64,000 nt of DNA from the NCBI RefSeq assembly GCF_009735625.1, contig NZ_CP046244.1:2294001-2358000 (forward strand), given 5' to 3'. Shown here in pieces: positions 1-7,837 of the stretch. The notes under the pieces were generated by a model, which did not search any database, was not told the DNA's origin, and saw only the letters and a program-made list of their open reading frames with translations. Both the position numbers and the translations under genes were made by a program. Within the stretch, counting starts at the first letter, position 1. Each line of letters begins with the position of its first letter. Source of the DNA: Moorella glycerini. GTDB taxonomy: Bacteria > Bacillota > DSM-521 > Neomoorellales > Neomoorellaceae.

Positions 1-562
1 ACACCAGGTTAAGCTGATAACTCAAGAGATCCGTAAGCCGGTTGTACAAGTGGCGTTCCAGATAATCCTTCATTTCTTCCAGGACGTCAAGAGTACGGTA
101 AAAATGATGCAACTCAGGCTGTTTCTCTTCCAGTTCCGGCAGGTAAATTTGCCTTAACCATTGGGATACTCCAAGCTTGCTTTTAGGAGCGATGAGGCGG
201 TTTAAAATCATAATCTTGGTGCATAAGGCCACATCCATCTCTACTTGACGATTTTGGAGATAGTTTTTAAAGAAGGCGTCCAGGTCCAGTCGCTCCCAGA
301 AAAAATTCACCACATAGGGGATACCATAATGCTTGGTGCCGAAGGTCTGGAGGTCCTTAACAGTGCCCAGCTCATCTTCCTTAAGGAATTCCCGCAGTTT
401 ATTAATAAGCCGCTGTATCTCTTCCTGGGAATACTGGTCGATGTTGCCTAAATGCCCAACCTGGCGCTGTTTTACCTTGCCTTTTTCCCGGTAGGATTCT
501 ACCAGGACCAGATAATGGTAGGTATGGCCGCCGCGCCTGGTAGTGATAATACGGGGGAACAA
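1..562 (-). CDS. IS1634-type transposase, 5' part (cut by window edge)
   Basis: The reverse strand is open from a TTG at 562 to the window edge (about 187 codons). The TTG is preceded by GAGGTGAT at good spacing. The N-terminus (FPRIITTRRGGHTYHYLVL, then EKGKVKQRQVGHLGNI) and the following helical region resemble the start of IS1634-family (IS4-like) transposases, which nick and join DNA with a DDE active site. The catalytic residues would lie beyond the edge, so completeness is unknown. Forward-strand reading frames over this stretch are shadows. The family call is by motif memory only. Confidence 0.72.
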   Translation of the reverse strand, partial: MFPRIITTRRGGHTYHYLVLVESYREKGKVKQRQVGHLGNIDQYSQEEIQRLINKLREFLKEDELGTVKDLQTFGTKHYGIPYVVNFFWERLDLDAFFKNYLQNRQVEMDVALCTKIMILNRLIAPKSKLGVSQWLRQIYLPELEEKQPELHHFYRTLDVLEEMKDYLERHLYNRLTDLLSYQLNLV

Positions 563-592
563 AGGGGCATCACCTCGGTTATCGTCATTACT

Positions 593-620
593 ATTATACC
601 AAGAGATGCCCGGCGTGAAA
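593..620 (-). promoter_or_regulatory. possible transposase promoter
   Basis: On the reverse strand a perfect TATAAT (593-598) lies about 30 bases before the transposase TTG. A poor -35 candidate (TTTCAC, 615-620) is 16 bases further up. Only the -10 is convincing. Confidence 0.35.
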
Positions 621-771
621 ATACTCTAAGGCAGATTTGTTTTCACTACGTTTTGCCGACTTCGGTAGAGAAAGATCGTTGATATTACTAGTCTTGGTGG
701 TCTTTAAGCCCTTGAAATAGAAGTTTTAGTGTCAAAGTTGGGTTCTAAAAACCTTTTAGATAAAGAAGGAA

Positions 772-800
772 TTCAAATAAAAATGTCGAATAGATATATA
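772..800 (+). promoter_or_regulatory. putative sigma-A promoter of the UroD/ABC operon
   Basis: TTCAAA (772-777), a 17-base spacer and TATATA (795-800) precede the first gene of the operon. The predicted start point near 807 falls inside the palindrome at 805-816, as expected for a repressor-blocked promoter. No other convincing promoter is seen in 683-838, an AT-rich stretch without a gene. Confidence 0.45.
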
Positions 801-804
801 TCAC

Positions 805-816
805 TAAAACGTTTTA
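805..816 (+). promoter_or_regulatory. LacI-family operator palindrome
   Basis: TAAAACGTTTTA is a perfect 12-base palindrome with the central CG typical of LacI/PurR-family operators. It sits over the predicted transcription start and 23 bases before the first start codon. The last gene of the same operon encodes a LacI-family regulator, so local autoregulation is the simplest reading. Confidence 0.6.
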
Positions 817-838
817 AAACTGGAGTTGGAGGGAGACG

Positions 839-1900
839 ATGAATTCCTTAACGCGTGCCTTAAAGACCATCAATTTAGAAATGCCTGACCGGGTGCCGGT
901 AGACCTCCATTCCTTTGCTGTCGCTGCTTATAGTACTGGCAAGCCTTTCGGCGAAGTGTTTAAAAATGGCAAGTTGATGGCTGAAGCCCAGTTAAAGCTA
1001 TGGGAGCGCTTTGGGCATGATGTAATCCTCCTGGAAAACGGGACAACAGCCATGGCCGAAGCCATGGGTTGCATGGTTGCTTACCCTGACGATATACCGC
1101 CCAAGGTAGTGGAACCGGCTTTAAAACGTTTAGAAGATGTGGAAAAATTAACCTTACCTGATCCCGGCAGTACAGCCACCCTGCCGCAGCTTTTAATAGC
1201 TACCCGGCGGGTAGTAGAAGAACTCGGCCAGGAAGTATTTATTATGGGCCGGGCTGACCAGGGACCCTTTTCCCTGGCAGCCCTGGTGCGGGGTATTGAC
1301 AACTTCCTGCTGGATTTAGCCCTGGGTACCCAGAAGGAACTGATTCACCAGTTGTTGGAAGTCTGCACCCAGGCTGTTATCCGTCTGGCCCTGGCTCAGC
1401 TGGAAGCTGGCGCCCATGGCACCTCCATTGGTGACAGCCTGGCCGGACCCAGCTTAATTTCCCCGGCCATGTATATGGAGTATGCTTTCCCCTATGAGAA
1501 AAAGGTGGTGGAGGCTGTAAAGACCGCTGGCGGGATTGTTGCCTTGCATATCTGTGGTGATACCACAGCGATTGTTGACAAAATGGTAGAAACTGGTGCC
1601 CAAATTTTAGAGATTGACGAAAAAACCGATTTACTGAAAGCCAGGAGCGCCAGCCAGGGAAAGTGCTGCCTCCTGGGGCAAGTATCGCCGACGGCCCTGC
1701 GTAATGAACCCCCGGCTGAGATTGAGCGCCTGGCCAGGCGGGCCATTGAAATCGCCGGCCTTAACGGCGGCTTAATCCTTGGTCCCGGCTGCGCCATGGC
1801 TGCCGATACCCCGGCAGCCAACATTGAAGCCCTGGTCAAGACGGCGAGAATTTACGGGCAATATGAGAACACGTTGGGAGGAAGAGCCAATGCTGTCTAA
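839..1900 (+). CDS. UroD/MtaA-fold methyltransferase-like protein
   Basis: 353 residues, cytoplasmic. It belongs to the uroporphyrinogen decarboxylase / MtaA / CmuA fold. The zinc-type pattern His-x-Cys (H237, C239) plus a later Cys (C318, in GPGCAM) is the one used by corrinoid-dependent methyltransferases to bind the thiol that accepts the methyl group, which points away from haem synthesis. It opens an operon with a ribose-type ABC importer; the next start (1890) overlaps its end. GGAGGG lies 5 bases before the ATG. No corrinoid protein or first methyltransferase is nearby, so acceptor and donor are unknown. A role in demethylating an imported compound is inference. Confidence 0.75.
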   Translation: MNSLTRALKTINLEMPDRVPVDLHSFAVAAYSTGKPFGEVFKNGKLMAEAQLKLWERFGHDVILLENGTTAMAEAMGCMVAYPDDIPPKVVEPALKRLEDVEKLTLPDPGSTATLPQLLIATRRVVEELGQEVFIMGRADQGPFSLAALVRGIDNFLLDLALGTQKELIHQLLEVCTQAVIRLALAQLEAGAHGTSIGDSLAGPSLISPAMYMEYAFPYEKKVVEAVKTAGGIVALHICGDTTAIVDKMVETGAQILEIDEKTDLLKARSASQGKCCLLGQVSPTALRNEPPAEIERLARRAIEIAGLNGGLILGPGCAMAADTPAANIEALVKTARIYGQYENTLGGRANAV

Positions 1901-2891
1901 AATTGCGGCCGGAGAAGGCCGGCATGGGGAAACGAATAAAGGGAGAACGGCTTTTAACTGGCTTAAAGCCCAGGAAACAGGGCTTGTAATCCCTCTGGTC
2001 CTCTTAATTTTGCTCATTGGCTTTATTAACCCGGCTTTTTACAGCTACGAAAACATTATCAATATCTTCCGCAACACGGCCTTTACTTTTATTGTTGCCG
2101 TAGCCATGACCTTTGTCCTGATTGCCGCCGGTCTGGACCTGTCAGTAGGTTCGGTGATCGCCCTGGGTGGGGTGGTTACCGGCCTGGCTTTAAAGGCGGA
2201 TATCCCCGTACCTGTAGCCATGTTGCTGGGCATATTACTGGGCATAGGTATAGGTGTAATTAATGGTACGATAATTATCAAATTTGGCATCCCTCCTTTG
2301 ATTGTTACCCTGGGCATGCTATATATGGCCAGGGGGGCGGTGCTGGTATTAACCCAGGGCGCCCCAGTTTATCCCCTCCCTAAAGCCTTCAACGCTATCG
2401 GTCAGGGAGACCTGGCGGGCATCCCCAATGTCATCCTGATTGCAGCCGTCATTGGCATAGTGGCCCACATCATCCTGACACGGACTACTTACGGCCGGGC
2501 TGTCTACGCTGTTGGCGGTAATTCTGAAACAGCCCGCCTGTCGGGTATCAACGTCAACAAGATCAACCTGTCGGTATACGTCCTTACCGGTGCTGCCAGC
2601 GCTCTGACGGGGATGCTGATGGCCGGGCGCCTGGCCTCGGCCCAGGCCAACGCCGGTGCCGGCTGGGAACTGCAGGTCATCGCAGCGGTAATTATCGGCG
2701 GCACCAGTATGTTCGGCGGTTCGGGGTCAATTTTAGGCACCTTACTGGGCGCCTTCTTCATGAATGTGGTAGCCACCGGCATGATTTTAATGCGAATTTC
2801 TGCGTACTGGCAGGACCTGGTTATCGGGGCTATTATCGTCCTGGCTGTTGGTATCGACCAGTACCGGCGGCGGAAAACAGGATTACAATAA
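1890..2891 (+). CDS. ribose-type ABC transporter permease (RbsC-like)
   Basis: 333 residues, polytopic membrane protein of the BPD_transp_2 family. It has many hydrophobic helices and the typical stretch AAGLDLSVGSVIALGG near residue 75. The frame is open further up, but the ATG at 1890 has GGAGGAA in front of it and overlaps the previous stop, so it is the likely start. It forms the channel of a CUT2-type importer with the ATPase and lipoprotein that follow. Family members carry ribose, galactose, xylose, autoinducer-2 or polyols; the substrate here cannot be read from sequence. Confidence 0.88.
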   Translation: MLSKIAAGEGRHGETNKGRTAFNWLKAQETGLVIPLVLLILLIGFINPAFYSYENIINIFRNTAFTFIVAVAMTFVLIAAGLDLSVGSVIALGGVVTGLALKADIPVPVAMLLGILLGIGIGVINGTIIIKFGIPPLIVTLGMLYMARGAVLVLTQGAPVYPLPKAFNAIGQGDLAGIPNVILIAAVIGIVAHIILTRTTYGRAVYAVGGNSETARLSGINVNKINLSVYVLTGAASALTGMLMAGRLASAQANAGAGWELQVIAAVIIGGTSMFGGSGSILGTLLGAFFMNVVATGMILMRISAYWQDLVIGAIIVLAVGIDQYRRRKTGLQ

Positions 2892-2916
2892 TTCCCGGCG
2901 GCAGGAGGAACTGGCT

Positions 2917-4443
2917 ATGGGAGCAGCTGCGCTTCTGGAAATGAAAAATATCAGCAAAAAGTTTTATGGGGTTACGGCCCTGGATAATGTTGACCTGGAC
3001 CTGCGCCAGGGGGAAATCCTGGGCCTGGTAGGCGAAAATGGCGCCGGGAAATCGACTTTGATGAAGATATTAAGTGGCGCCTACCCTGCGGGTACTTACG
3101 AGGGAGAAATCTACCTCGACGGGCAATTGCGGGCCTTTCAAAATAAGCACCAGTCGGAAGCAGCCGGCATCGAAATGATCTACCAGGAAATCAGCCTGCA
3201 CCTGGACCTAACTGTAGCCGAAAATATTTTTTTAGGCCGGTTGCCGGCGAAAAAGAACTTCTGGGTAGATTGGAACCGGGTTTACCAGGAGGCCCGGTTG
3301 GCCCTGGAAATGGTTAATCTAAAAGTTGATGTACGGAAGCCAGTCCGTAGTTTAAGCACCAGCCAGCAGCAACTGGTAGCCATTGCCAAGGCCCTGGTGC
3401 GCCGGCCCAAGATCCTGGTTCTTGATGAGCCCACATCTGCTTTGACCGAAGCTGAGGCTAAAAATCTGCTCGAGCTATTACTGAAGCTGAAAACTGAGGG
3501 TGTATCCTGTATTTATATTTCCCACAAACTGGATGAAGTCTTTGCCATTGCCGACAGGATCACCGTGTTACGCGACGGCCGGACCATTGCCACCTATGAA
3601 CGCCAGGCTGTCGACCCGGAACGGGTAGTGGAAGATATGGTGGGCCGCAAGATTACCAATATGTACCCCAAAGTCGAAGTTACCCCTGGCCCGGAAGCCC
3701 TGCGGGTAGAACATTTAACGGTTCCCCACCCGCTGGCCGCACAGAAAAATATTATTGAGGACGTCAGCTTTGCTGTCCGGAAGGGGGAGATCCTCGGCCT
3801 GGCGGGGCTAGTTGGCTCGGGCCGGAGTGAACTGGTCAATGCTATTTTTGGCGCCCTGCCCACCCGGGGCGAGCCGGCCATTTACCTGGAAGGCCGACCG
3901 GTTAAAATTAAAAATCCCTTCCACGCCATTCAACTGGGCCTGGGGTTAGTTAGTGAAGACCGGCGGCGCTCCGGCTTTGTCGGCACCATGAATATCCGCC
4001 AGAATATCTCCCTGGCTAGTTTAGGGAAAATCTCCCGGCGCGGCTTTATCATCCCTAGCAAGGAAATGAAAGAAGTCGGCCGGCTGGTCCGGCAGCTCCA
4101 AATCAAAGCTCCCAGCGCCGAAAAAAGTATCCTGGCTTTAAGCGGCGGCAACCAGCAAAAAGTAGTGCTGGCCAAGTGGCTCATGCGGGACGTGAAAGTG
4201 CTTTTCCTGGATGAACCCACCCGGGGGATTGACGTCGGGGCCAAGGTCGAGATTTATAACTTGATTACCACCTTGGCCCGTAATGGGGTAGCCATTATTA
4301 TGATTTCTTCAGAACTGCCGGAACTGCTTTCCATGTGCGACCGCTTCCTCGTCCTGGCTAAAGGTAAAATTCAGGATGAATTTTGGCGTCATGAGGCCAG
4401 CCAGGAGCGGGTTATGCGGGCAGCCACCGGGCTGCTGGCCTAA
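2917..4443 (+). CDS. ribose-type ABC transporter ATPase, two fused NBDs (RbsA/MglA-like)
   Basis: 508 residues with two nucleotide-binding domains, the CUT2 signature. Domain 1 has a Walker A (GENGAGKST, about residue 40) and Walker B (ILVLDEPTS). Domain 2 has a degenerate P-loop (GLVGSGRSE) but a good signature (LSGGNQQK) and Walker B (LFLDEPTRG). The degenerate second site is normal for the RbsA family. The ATG at 2917 follows GGAGG (2904-2908). It energises the permease encoded just upstream. Confidence 0.9.
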   Translation: MGAAALLEMKNISKKFYGVTALDNVDLDLRQGEILGLVGENGAGKSTLMKILSGAYPAGTYEGEIYLDGQLRAFQNKHQSEAAGIEMIYQEISLHLDLTVAENIFLGRLPAKKNFWVDWNRVYQEARLALEMVNLKVDVRKPVRSLSTSQQQLVAIAKALVRRPKILVLDEPTSALTEAEAKNLLELLLKLKTEGVSCIYISHKLDEVFAIADRITVLRDGRTIATYERQAVDPERVVEDMVGRKITNMYPKVEVTPGPEALRVEHLTVPHPLAAQKNIIEDVSFAVRKGEILGLAGLVGSGRSELVNAIFGALPTRGEPAIYLEGRPVKIKNPFHAIQLGLGLVSEDRRRSGFVGTMNIRQNISLASLGKISRRGFIIPSKEMKEVGRLVRQLQIKAPSAEKSILALSGGNQQKVVLAKWLMRDVKVLFLDEPTRGIDVGAKVEIYNLITTLARNGVAIIMISSELPELLSMCDRFLVLAKGKIQDEFWRHEASQERVMRAATGLLA

Positions 4444-4543
4444 AGTGAGCTTATAAGAGAGGAGTGATAAGCAGAGGGAGCGGGAATTTAGATTTTCAAA
4501 AAGATGTAGTTGTGAAACAAAACAATTAATGGAGGGATTGGAG

Positions 4544-5536
4544 ATGCTTAGCAAAAAGAGGATTATTGCTTTATTGTTCATGTTGGCCATGATAGCTACT
4601 ATGATAGCAGGTTGTGGTCAAAAAAGTAACCAACAAAGTAATAGCGCTACTGGATCCAAAGACAAGCAATTACGCCTCGTATTTGTTACACCTTTAATTG
4701 GCCATCCTGTATGGCTGGTAGCCAAGGAAGGTTTTGACGATGCTGCGAAAAAGTTTGGCTTCCAGGGTGACTGGGTAGGACCTCAGGGCATTGATGCCAA
4801 TGCCATGATCCAGCAAATTGAAAACGCCATTGCCTCTAAAGCTGATGGCATCATTACCATGGCCCTCAACCCTGAGGCTTTCCAGCCGGTGCTAGAGAAG
4901 GCCCAGAAGGCCGGCATACCGGTGGTGATAGTTAATTCTGATGCCCCTAATGCGCCCAGGCTGGCTTATATTGGTACCGATGAAAAGAATTTAGGAACGA
5001 TCGGCGCTAAAGAAATAATCAAAAAGCTAAATGGGACACCTGCCAAAGTAATTACCATGCAGAGTACTATGGATGCTAAAGTGGCTAATAAAATGAGGGA
5101 AGCCTACGAAGAAGAATTAAAGAAGACGCCGGGAACAGAAATTTTAGCCCGGGAATCTGACAACAGTGATATGATGGTCGCGGTACAGAAGTTCCAGAAC
5201 CTCTTGCGCACTTACCCCCAGGCCAATGTTATTATCGGTGTAGCGGCGGAAGTAGGACCAGCAGCAGCTAAAGTAGTTGAGGAAATGGGCCTGAAAGATA
5301 AAGTAACTATTGTCGCCATTGACGATATGAAGGAAACGGTGGATTACATTAAAAGTGGGGTTATCTATGGTACTTTAACCCAGAACTTTTATCGTATGGG
5401 TTACCAGGCCGCCCAGCTGCTGGTGGAAAACATCAAGGAAGGTAAAAAGCCGGCCCAGCAGGTCATAGACTCCGGGACAATCTTTGTTACTAAGGATAAC
5501 TTAGATACCTATAAAGAGCAAATGAAGAAATGGTAA
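4544..5536 (+). CDS. sugar-type ABC substrate-binding lipoprotein (RbsB-like)
   Basis: 330 residues, periplasmic-binding-protein type I fold. The N-terminus is a lipoprotein signal ending MIAGC, so the mature protein should be anchored to the membrane by a lipidated Cys. The start at 4544 is chosen because GGAGGG lies 7 bases before it; an in-frame ATG at 4529 has no such site. Family features include GIDANAMIQQIENAIASKAD and later DNSDMMVAVQKFQNLL. It delivers ligand to the 1890/2917 transporter. A 100-base gap separates it from the ATPase gene. Confidence 0.88.
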   Translation: MLSKKRIIALLFMLAMIATMIAGCGQKSNQQSNSATGSKDKQLRLVFVTPLIGHPVWLVAKEGFDDAAKKFGFQGDWVGPQGIDANAMIQQIENAIASKADGIITMALNPEAFQPVLEKAQKAGIPVVIVNSDAPNAPRLAYIGTDEKNLGTIGAKEIIKKLNGTPAKVITMQSTMDAKVANKMREAYEEELKKTPGTEILARESDNSDMMVAVQKFQNLLRTYPQANVIIGVAAEVGPAAAKVVEEMGLKDKVTIVAIDDMKETVDYIKSGVIYGTLTQNFYRMGYQAAQLLVENIKEGKKPAQQVIDSGTIFVTKDNLDTYKEQMKKW

Positions 5537-5544
5537 TCTAAGAC

Positions 5545-5569
5545 CGGGGTGGCTTGCAAGGTCACCCCG
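5545..5569 (+). terminator. intra-operon hairpin
   Basis: CGGGGTG (5545-5551) pairs with CACCCCG (5563-5569) right after the binding-protein stop. There is no T-run, so it is more likely an mRNA 3'-end stabiliser or partial attenuator that keeps binding-protein mRNA abundant than a full terminator. Confidence 0.45.
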
Positions 5570-5598
5570 ACTTCATACAATATGGAGAGGGGTTTTAT

Positions 5599-6732
5599 AT
5601 GGCTGAATTAACACCCCGGGAAAGGGTTAGGCTGGCCCTCCAACACCAGGAACCCGACCGTGTACCTATTGATAACGGCGGTTTTGTTTCCGGAATGCAC
5701 GAAGTTGCCTATAAGAAACTGCTGGCCTACCTTGGCCTGGAGAAGGAAATTACAATTACTGATCCGGTGCAGCGGTTAGCCGACGTGGATGAGGAAGTAT
5801 TAAATAGATTACATGTAGATACGCGTTACCTTTTTGCCAGAGCAGGTTCTAACTGGGAATATCGGGAAGAAGAAAATGGTTACTGGTATGATGAATGGGG
5901 GGTATTACACCAGCGTACTGGTTATTATGCCGATTCCGTCGGTCATCCCCTGGCAGGAATGAGCCTGGAAGAAATTAGAAGTTATAAATTTCCTGATCCC
6001 CAGGACCCGGCACGGTTTGCCGGATTAAAAGAAAAGGCAAAGGAACTTTACGAAACGACAGATTATGCTTTAGTGGGTGGAACAATTGGCGCTTTATATT
6101 GCCCGGCCTGGGACCTGCGGGGATACGAACAGTTCATGTATGATACTGCTGCGGACCCCAAACTGGCCAACTATTTGCTTGACAAGCTATTAGACTGGTG
6201 GATGGCATTTTATGAAGGATATTTAGAAGCTATTGGTGAATATATTGAATACCTGTGGACGGGGGATGACTGGGGGCAACAAGCAGGACCACTAATTAGC
6301 CCGGCAAGTTTTCGTGAGACGGTAAAACCCCGTTTTGCCAAGCTCCACGAATTTATCAAATCTAAGACCGGAGCTAAAATTGCTTATCATAGCTGCGGTT
6401 CAGTTTACTGGGCTTTAGGGGATTTTGCCGATATGGGCGTTGATATTGTCCATCCCCTGCAACCTTCGGCAGCCGAGATGGATGATTCGGAACGGATTAA
6501 GAAAAATTTTGGGGATCGTTTAAGCTTTCATGGCGGTACCAATAACCAGGGAGTTTTTCACCTGGATAAAGATTTAGTGATTGCTGATGCCAGGCGGCGT
6601 ATTCAGGCCCTGGCCCCGGGTGGCGGGTATATTTTTTCATCCGGCCATAATATCCAACCTAACTGTCCACCTGAAAATATCCTGGCCCTTTTTGATACTG
6701 GCTATAAATATGGGCGTTATCCTATAAGATAA
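5599..6732 (+). CDS. second UroD-family protein
   Basis: 377 residues. The start ATG at 5599 follows GGAGAGGGG; upstream codons in the same frame contain the hairpin and are not used. It shares the UroD/MtaA fold with the protein at 839 but is longer and diverged. It has LTPRERVRLALQHQEPDRVP at the N-terminus, typical of the family, an HSCGS motif (H264, C266) and a late Cys (C356). Two UroD-fold proteins flanking one importer suggests a pathway acting on the imported compound, for example methyl transfer from an O- or N-methylated molecule. The reaction is not known. Confidence 0.75.
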   Translation: MAELTPRERVRLALQHQEPDRVPIDNGGFVSGMHEVAYKKLLAYLGLEKEITITDPVQRLADVDEEVLNRLHVDTRYLFARAGSNWEYREEENGYWYDEWGVLHQRTGYYADSVGHPLAGMSLEEIRSYKFPDPQDPARFAGLKEKAKELYETTDYALVGGTIGALYCPAWDLRGYEQFMYDTAADPKLANYLLDKLLDWWMAFYEGYLEAIGEYIEYLWTGDDWGQQAGPLISPASFRETVKPRFAKLHEFIKSKTGAKIAYHSCGSVYWALGDFADMGVDIVHPLQPSAAEMDDSERIKKNFGDRLSFHGGTNNQGVFHLDKDLVIADARRRIQALAPGGGYIFSSGHNIQPNCPPENILALFDTGYKYGRYPIR

Positions 6733-6743
6733 AGAGGTATTCC

Positions 6744-7781
6744 ATGAAAACTACCCTTAAGGATGTGGCGGCCCTGGCCGGGGTTTCCCTGGCCACGGCC
6801 AGCCTGGCTTTGAACAACGGTAAAGGTGTAAGCAGCGAAACGCGGGAGAAGGTCCTGGCGGCGGCGCGGAAGCTCAATTATGTCCAGAGTTCCATCGGCC
6901 GCAACCTGATCACCGGCCGCAGTTACACCGTGGGGCTCTATATTTTAAATGCCAGTAATAATCCCGACCTGACGGGGGAGTGCGCCTATTTTTACCCCCT
7001 TTTACGGGGCGTGTGGAGTGAAGCCGAAAAAGAGGGCTATTCCCTGAATTTCGCTGTAAAACTCTGGGAGGAAATCGAGCAAAGCAATTTTATTGTCCAG
7101 AAAGCCCTGGACCAGTCTATCGATGGTATGATTATTATCCCTCAATACACTTATCATTACAGCTTTCTCCAGGAACTGGAGCGGCTCGGTTTTCCTTATG
7201 TAATTATCAACCCCATGATCTGCCTGGACCGGGGCAAAAGTATAGCTCTGGACAACTATCTCGGGGCAGCCCTGGCGACCCAGTATCTTATCGACCAGGG
7301 GTTCACCCGGCTTGGTTTTATTAACGGGCCACCAAACCATCATGACGCCATCATCCGGGAAAGGGGCTTTATAGAAACAGCCGCCAAAGGGGGTATTAAA
7401 GTTGATAGAGATTTAATAGAGTATGGCGATTTTACCACCCGCAGCGGCTACCAGGCCATGAACCGCATCCTGACACGGGGCGTGGTACCTGAGGGTCTTT
7501 TCTGCGCCAATGACTATATGGCCAGCGGGGCCATGCATGCGCTGTATGATCATGGTTACCTGGTACCGCGGGATGTGGCTATTATTGGTTATGATGATAC
7601 AGATGTTGCCAGTAGCGTCTACCCCCAGTTAACAACAGTGCGCAATCCCACTTATGAAATCGGCAAGGCCGCCATGCAGCGTTTGTTATCGTATATAAAG
7701 GGGGAAACCAGCTTACAGGAGATAATCTTCAAACCAGAGCTTATCATCCGGGAATCATGCCGCAAAGAAGAAAACAAATAG
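6744..7781 (+). CDS. LacI-family transcriptional regulator
   Basis: 345 residues. Residues 1-25 are the LacI helix-turn-helix (TTLKDVAALAGVSLATASLA), followed by the hinge helix and a periplasmic-binding-protein-like sensor domain ending with the usual YPQLTTVRNP segment. It starts 11 bases after the preceding gene and closes the operon. The palindrome at 805-816 is the natural target. The ligand is probably the compound carried by the ABC importer, or a product of it. Confidence 0.9.
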   Translation: MKTTLKDVAALAGVSLATASLALNNGKGVSSETREKVLAAARKLNYVQSSIGRNLITGRSYTVGLYILNASNNPDLTGECAYFYPLLRGVWSEAEKEGYSLNFAVKLWEEIEQSNFIVQKALDQSIDGMIIIPQYTYHYSFLQELERLGFPYVIINPMICLDRGKSIALDNYLGAALATQYLIDQGFTRLGFINGPPNHHDAIIRERGFIETAAKGGIKVDRDLIEYGDFTTRSGYQAMNRILTRGVVPEGLFCANDYMASGAMHALYDHGYLVPRDVAIIGYDDTDVASSVYPQLTTVRNPTYEIGKAAMQRLLSYIKGETSLQEIIFKPELIIRESCRKEENK

Positions 7782-7812
7782 GGAGCCAGATAGGGAAACG
7801 GGTAATAAAAAG

Positions 7813-7836
7813 AGCCGGTTTAACAACCGGCTTTTT
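7813..7836. terminator. bidirectional rho-independent terminator
   Basis: AGCCGGTT (7813-7820) and AACCGGCT (7825-7832) form an 8-bp stem with a TAAC loop, with T-rich sequence on the right and A-rich on the left. It lies between two convergent genes and can stop transcription from both sides. Confidence 0.85.
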
Positions 7837-7837
7837 A

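Noticed and set aside
245-682. Two forward-strand frames of 68 and 76 codons
   Set aside because: They lie opposite the transposase frame, resemble nothing and lack ribosome sites.
1779-1889. Upstream in-frame extension of the permease
   Set aside because: It overlaps the preceding gene and the ATG at 1890 has a proper ribosome site and membrane-protein start.
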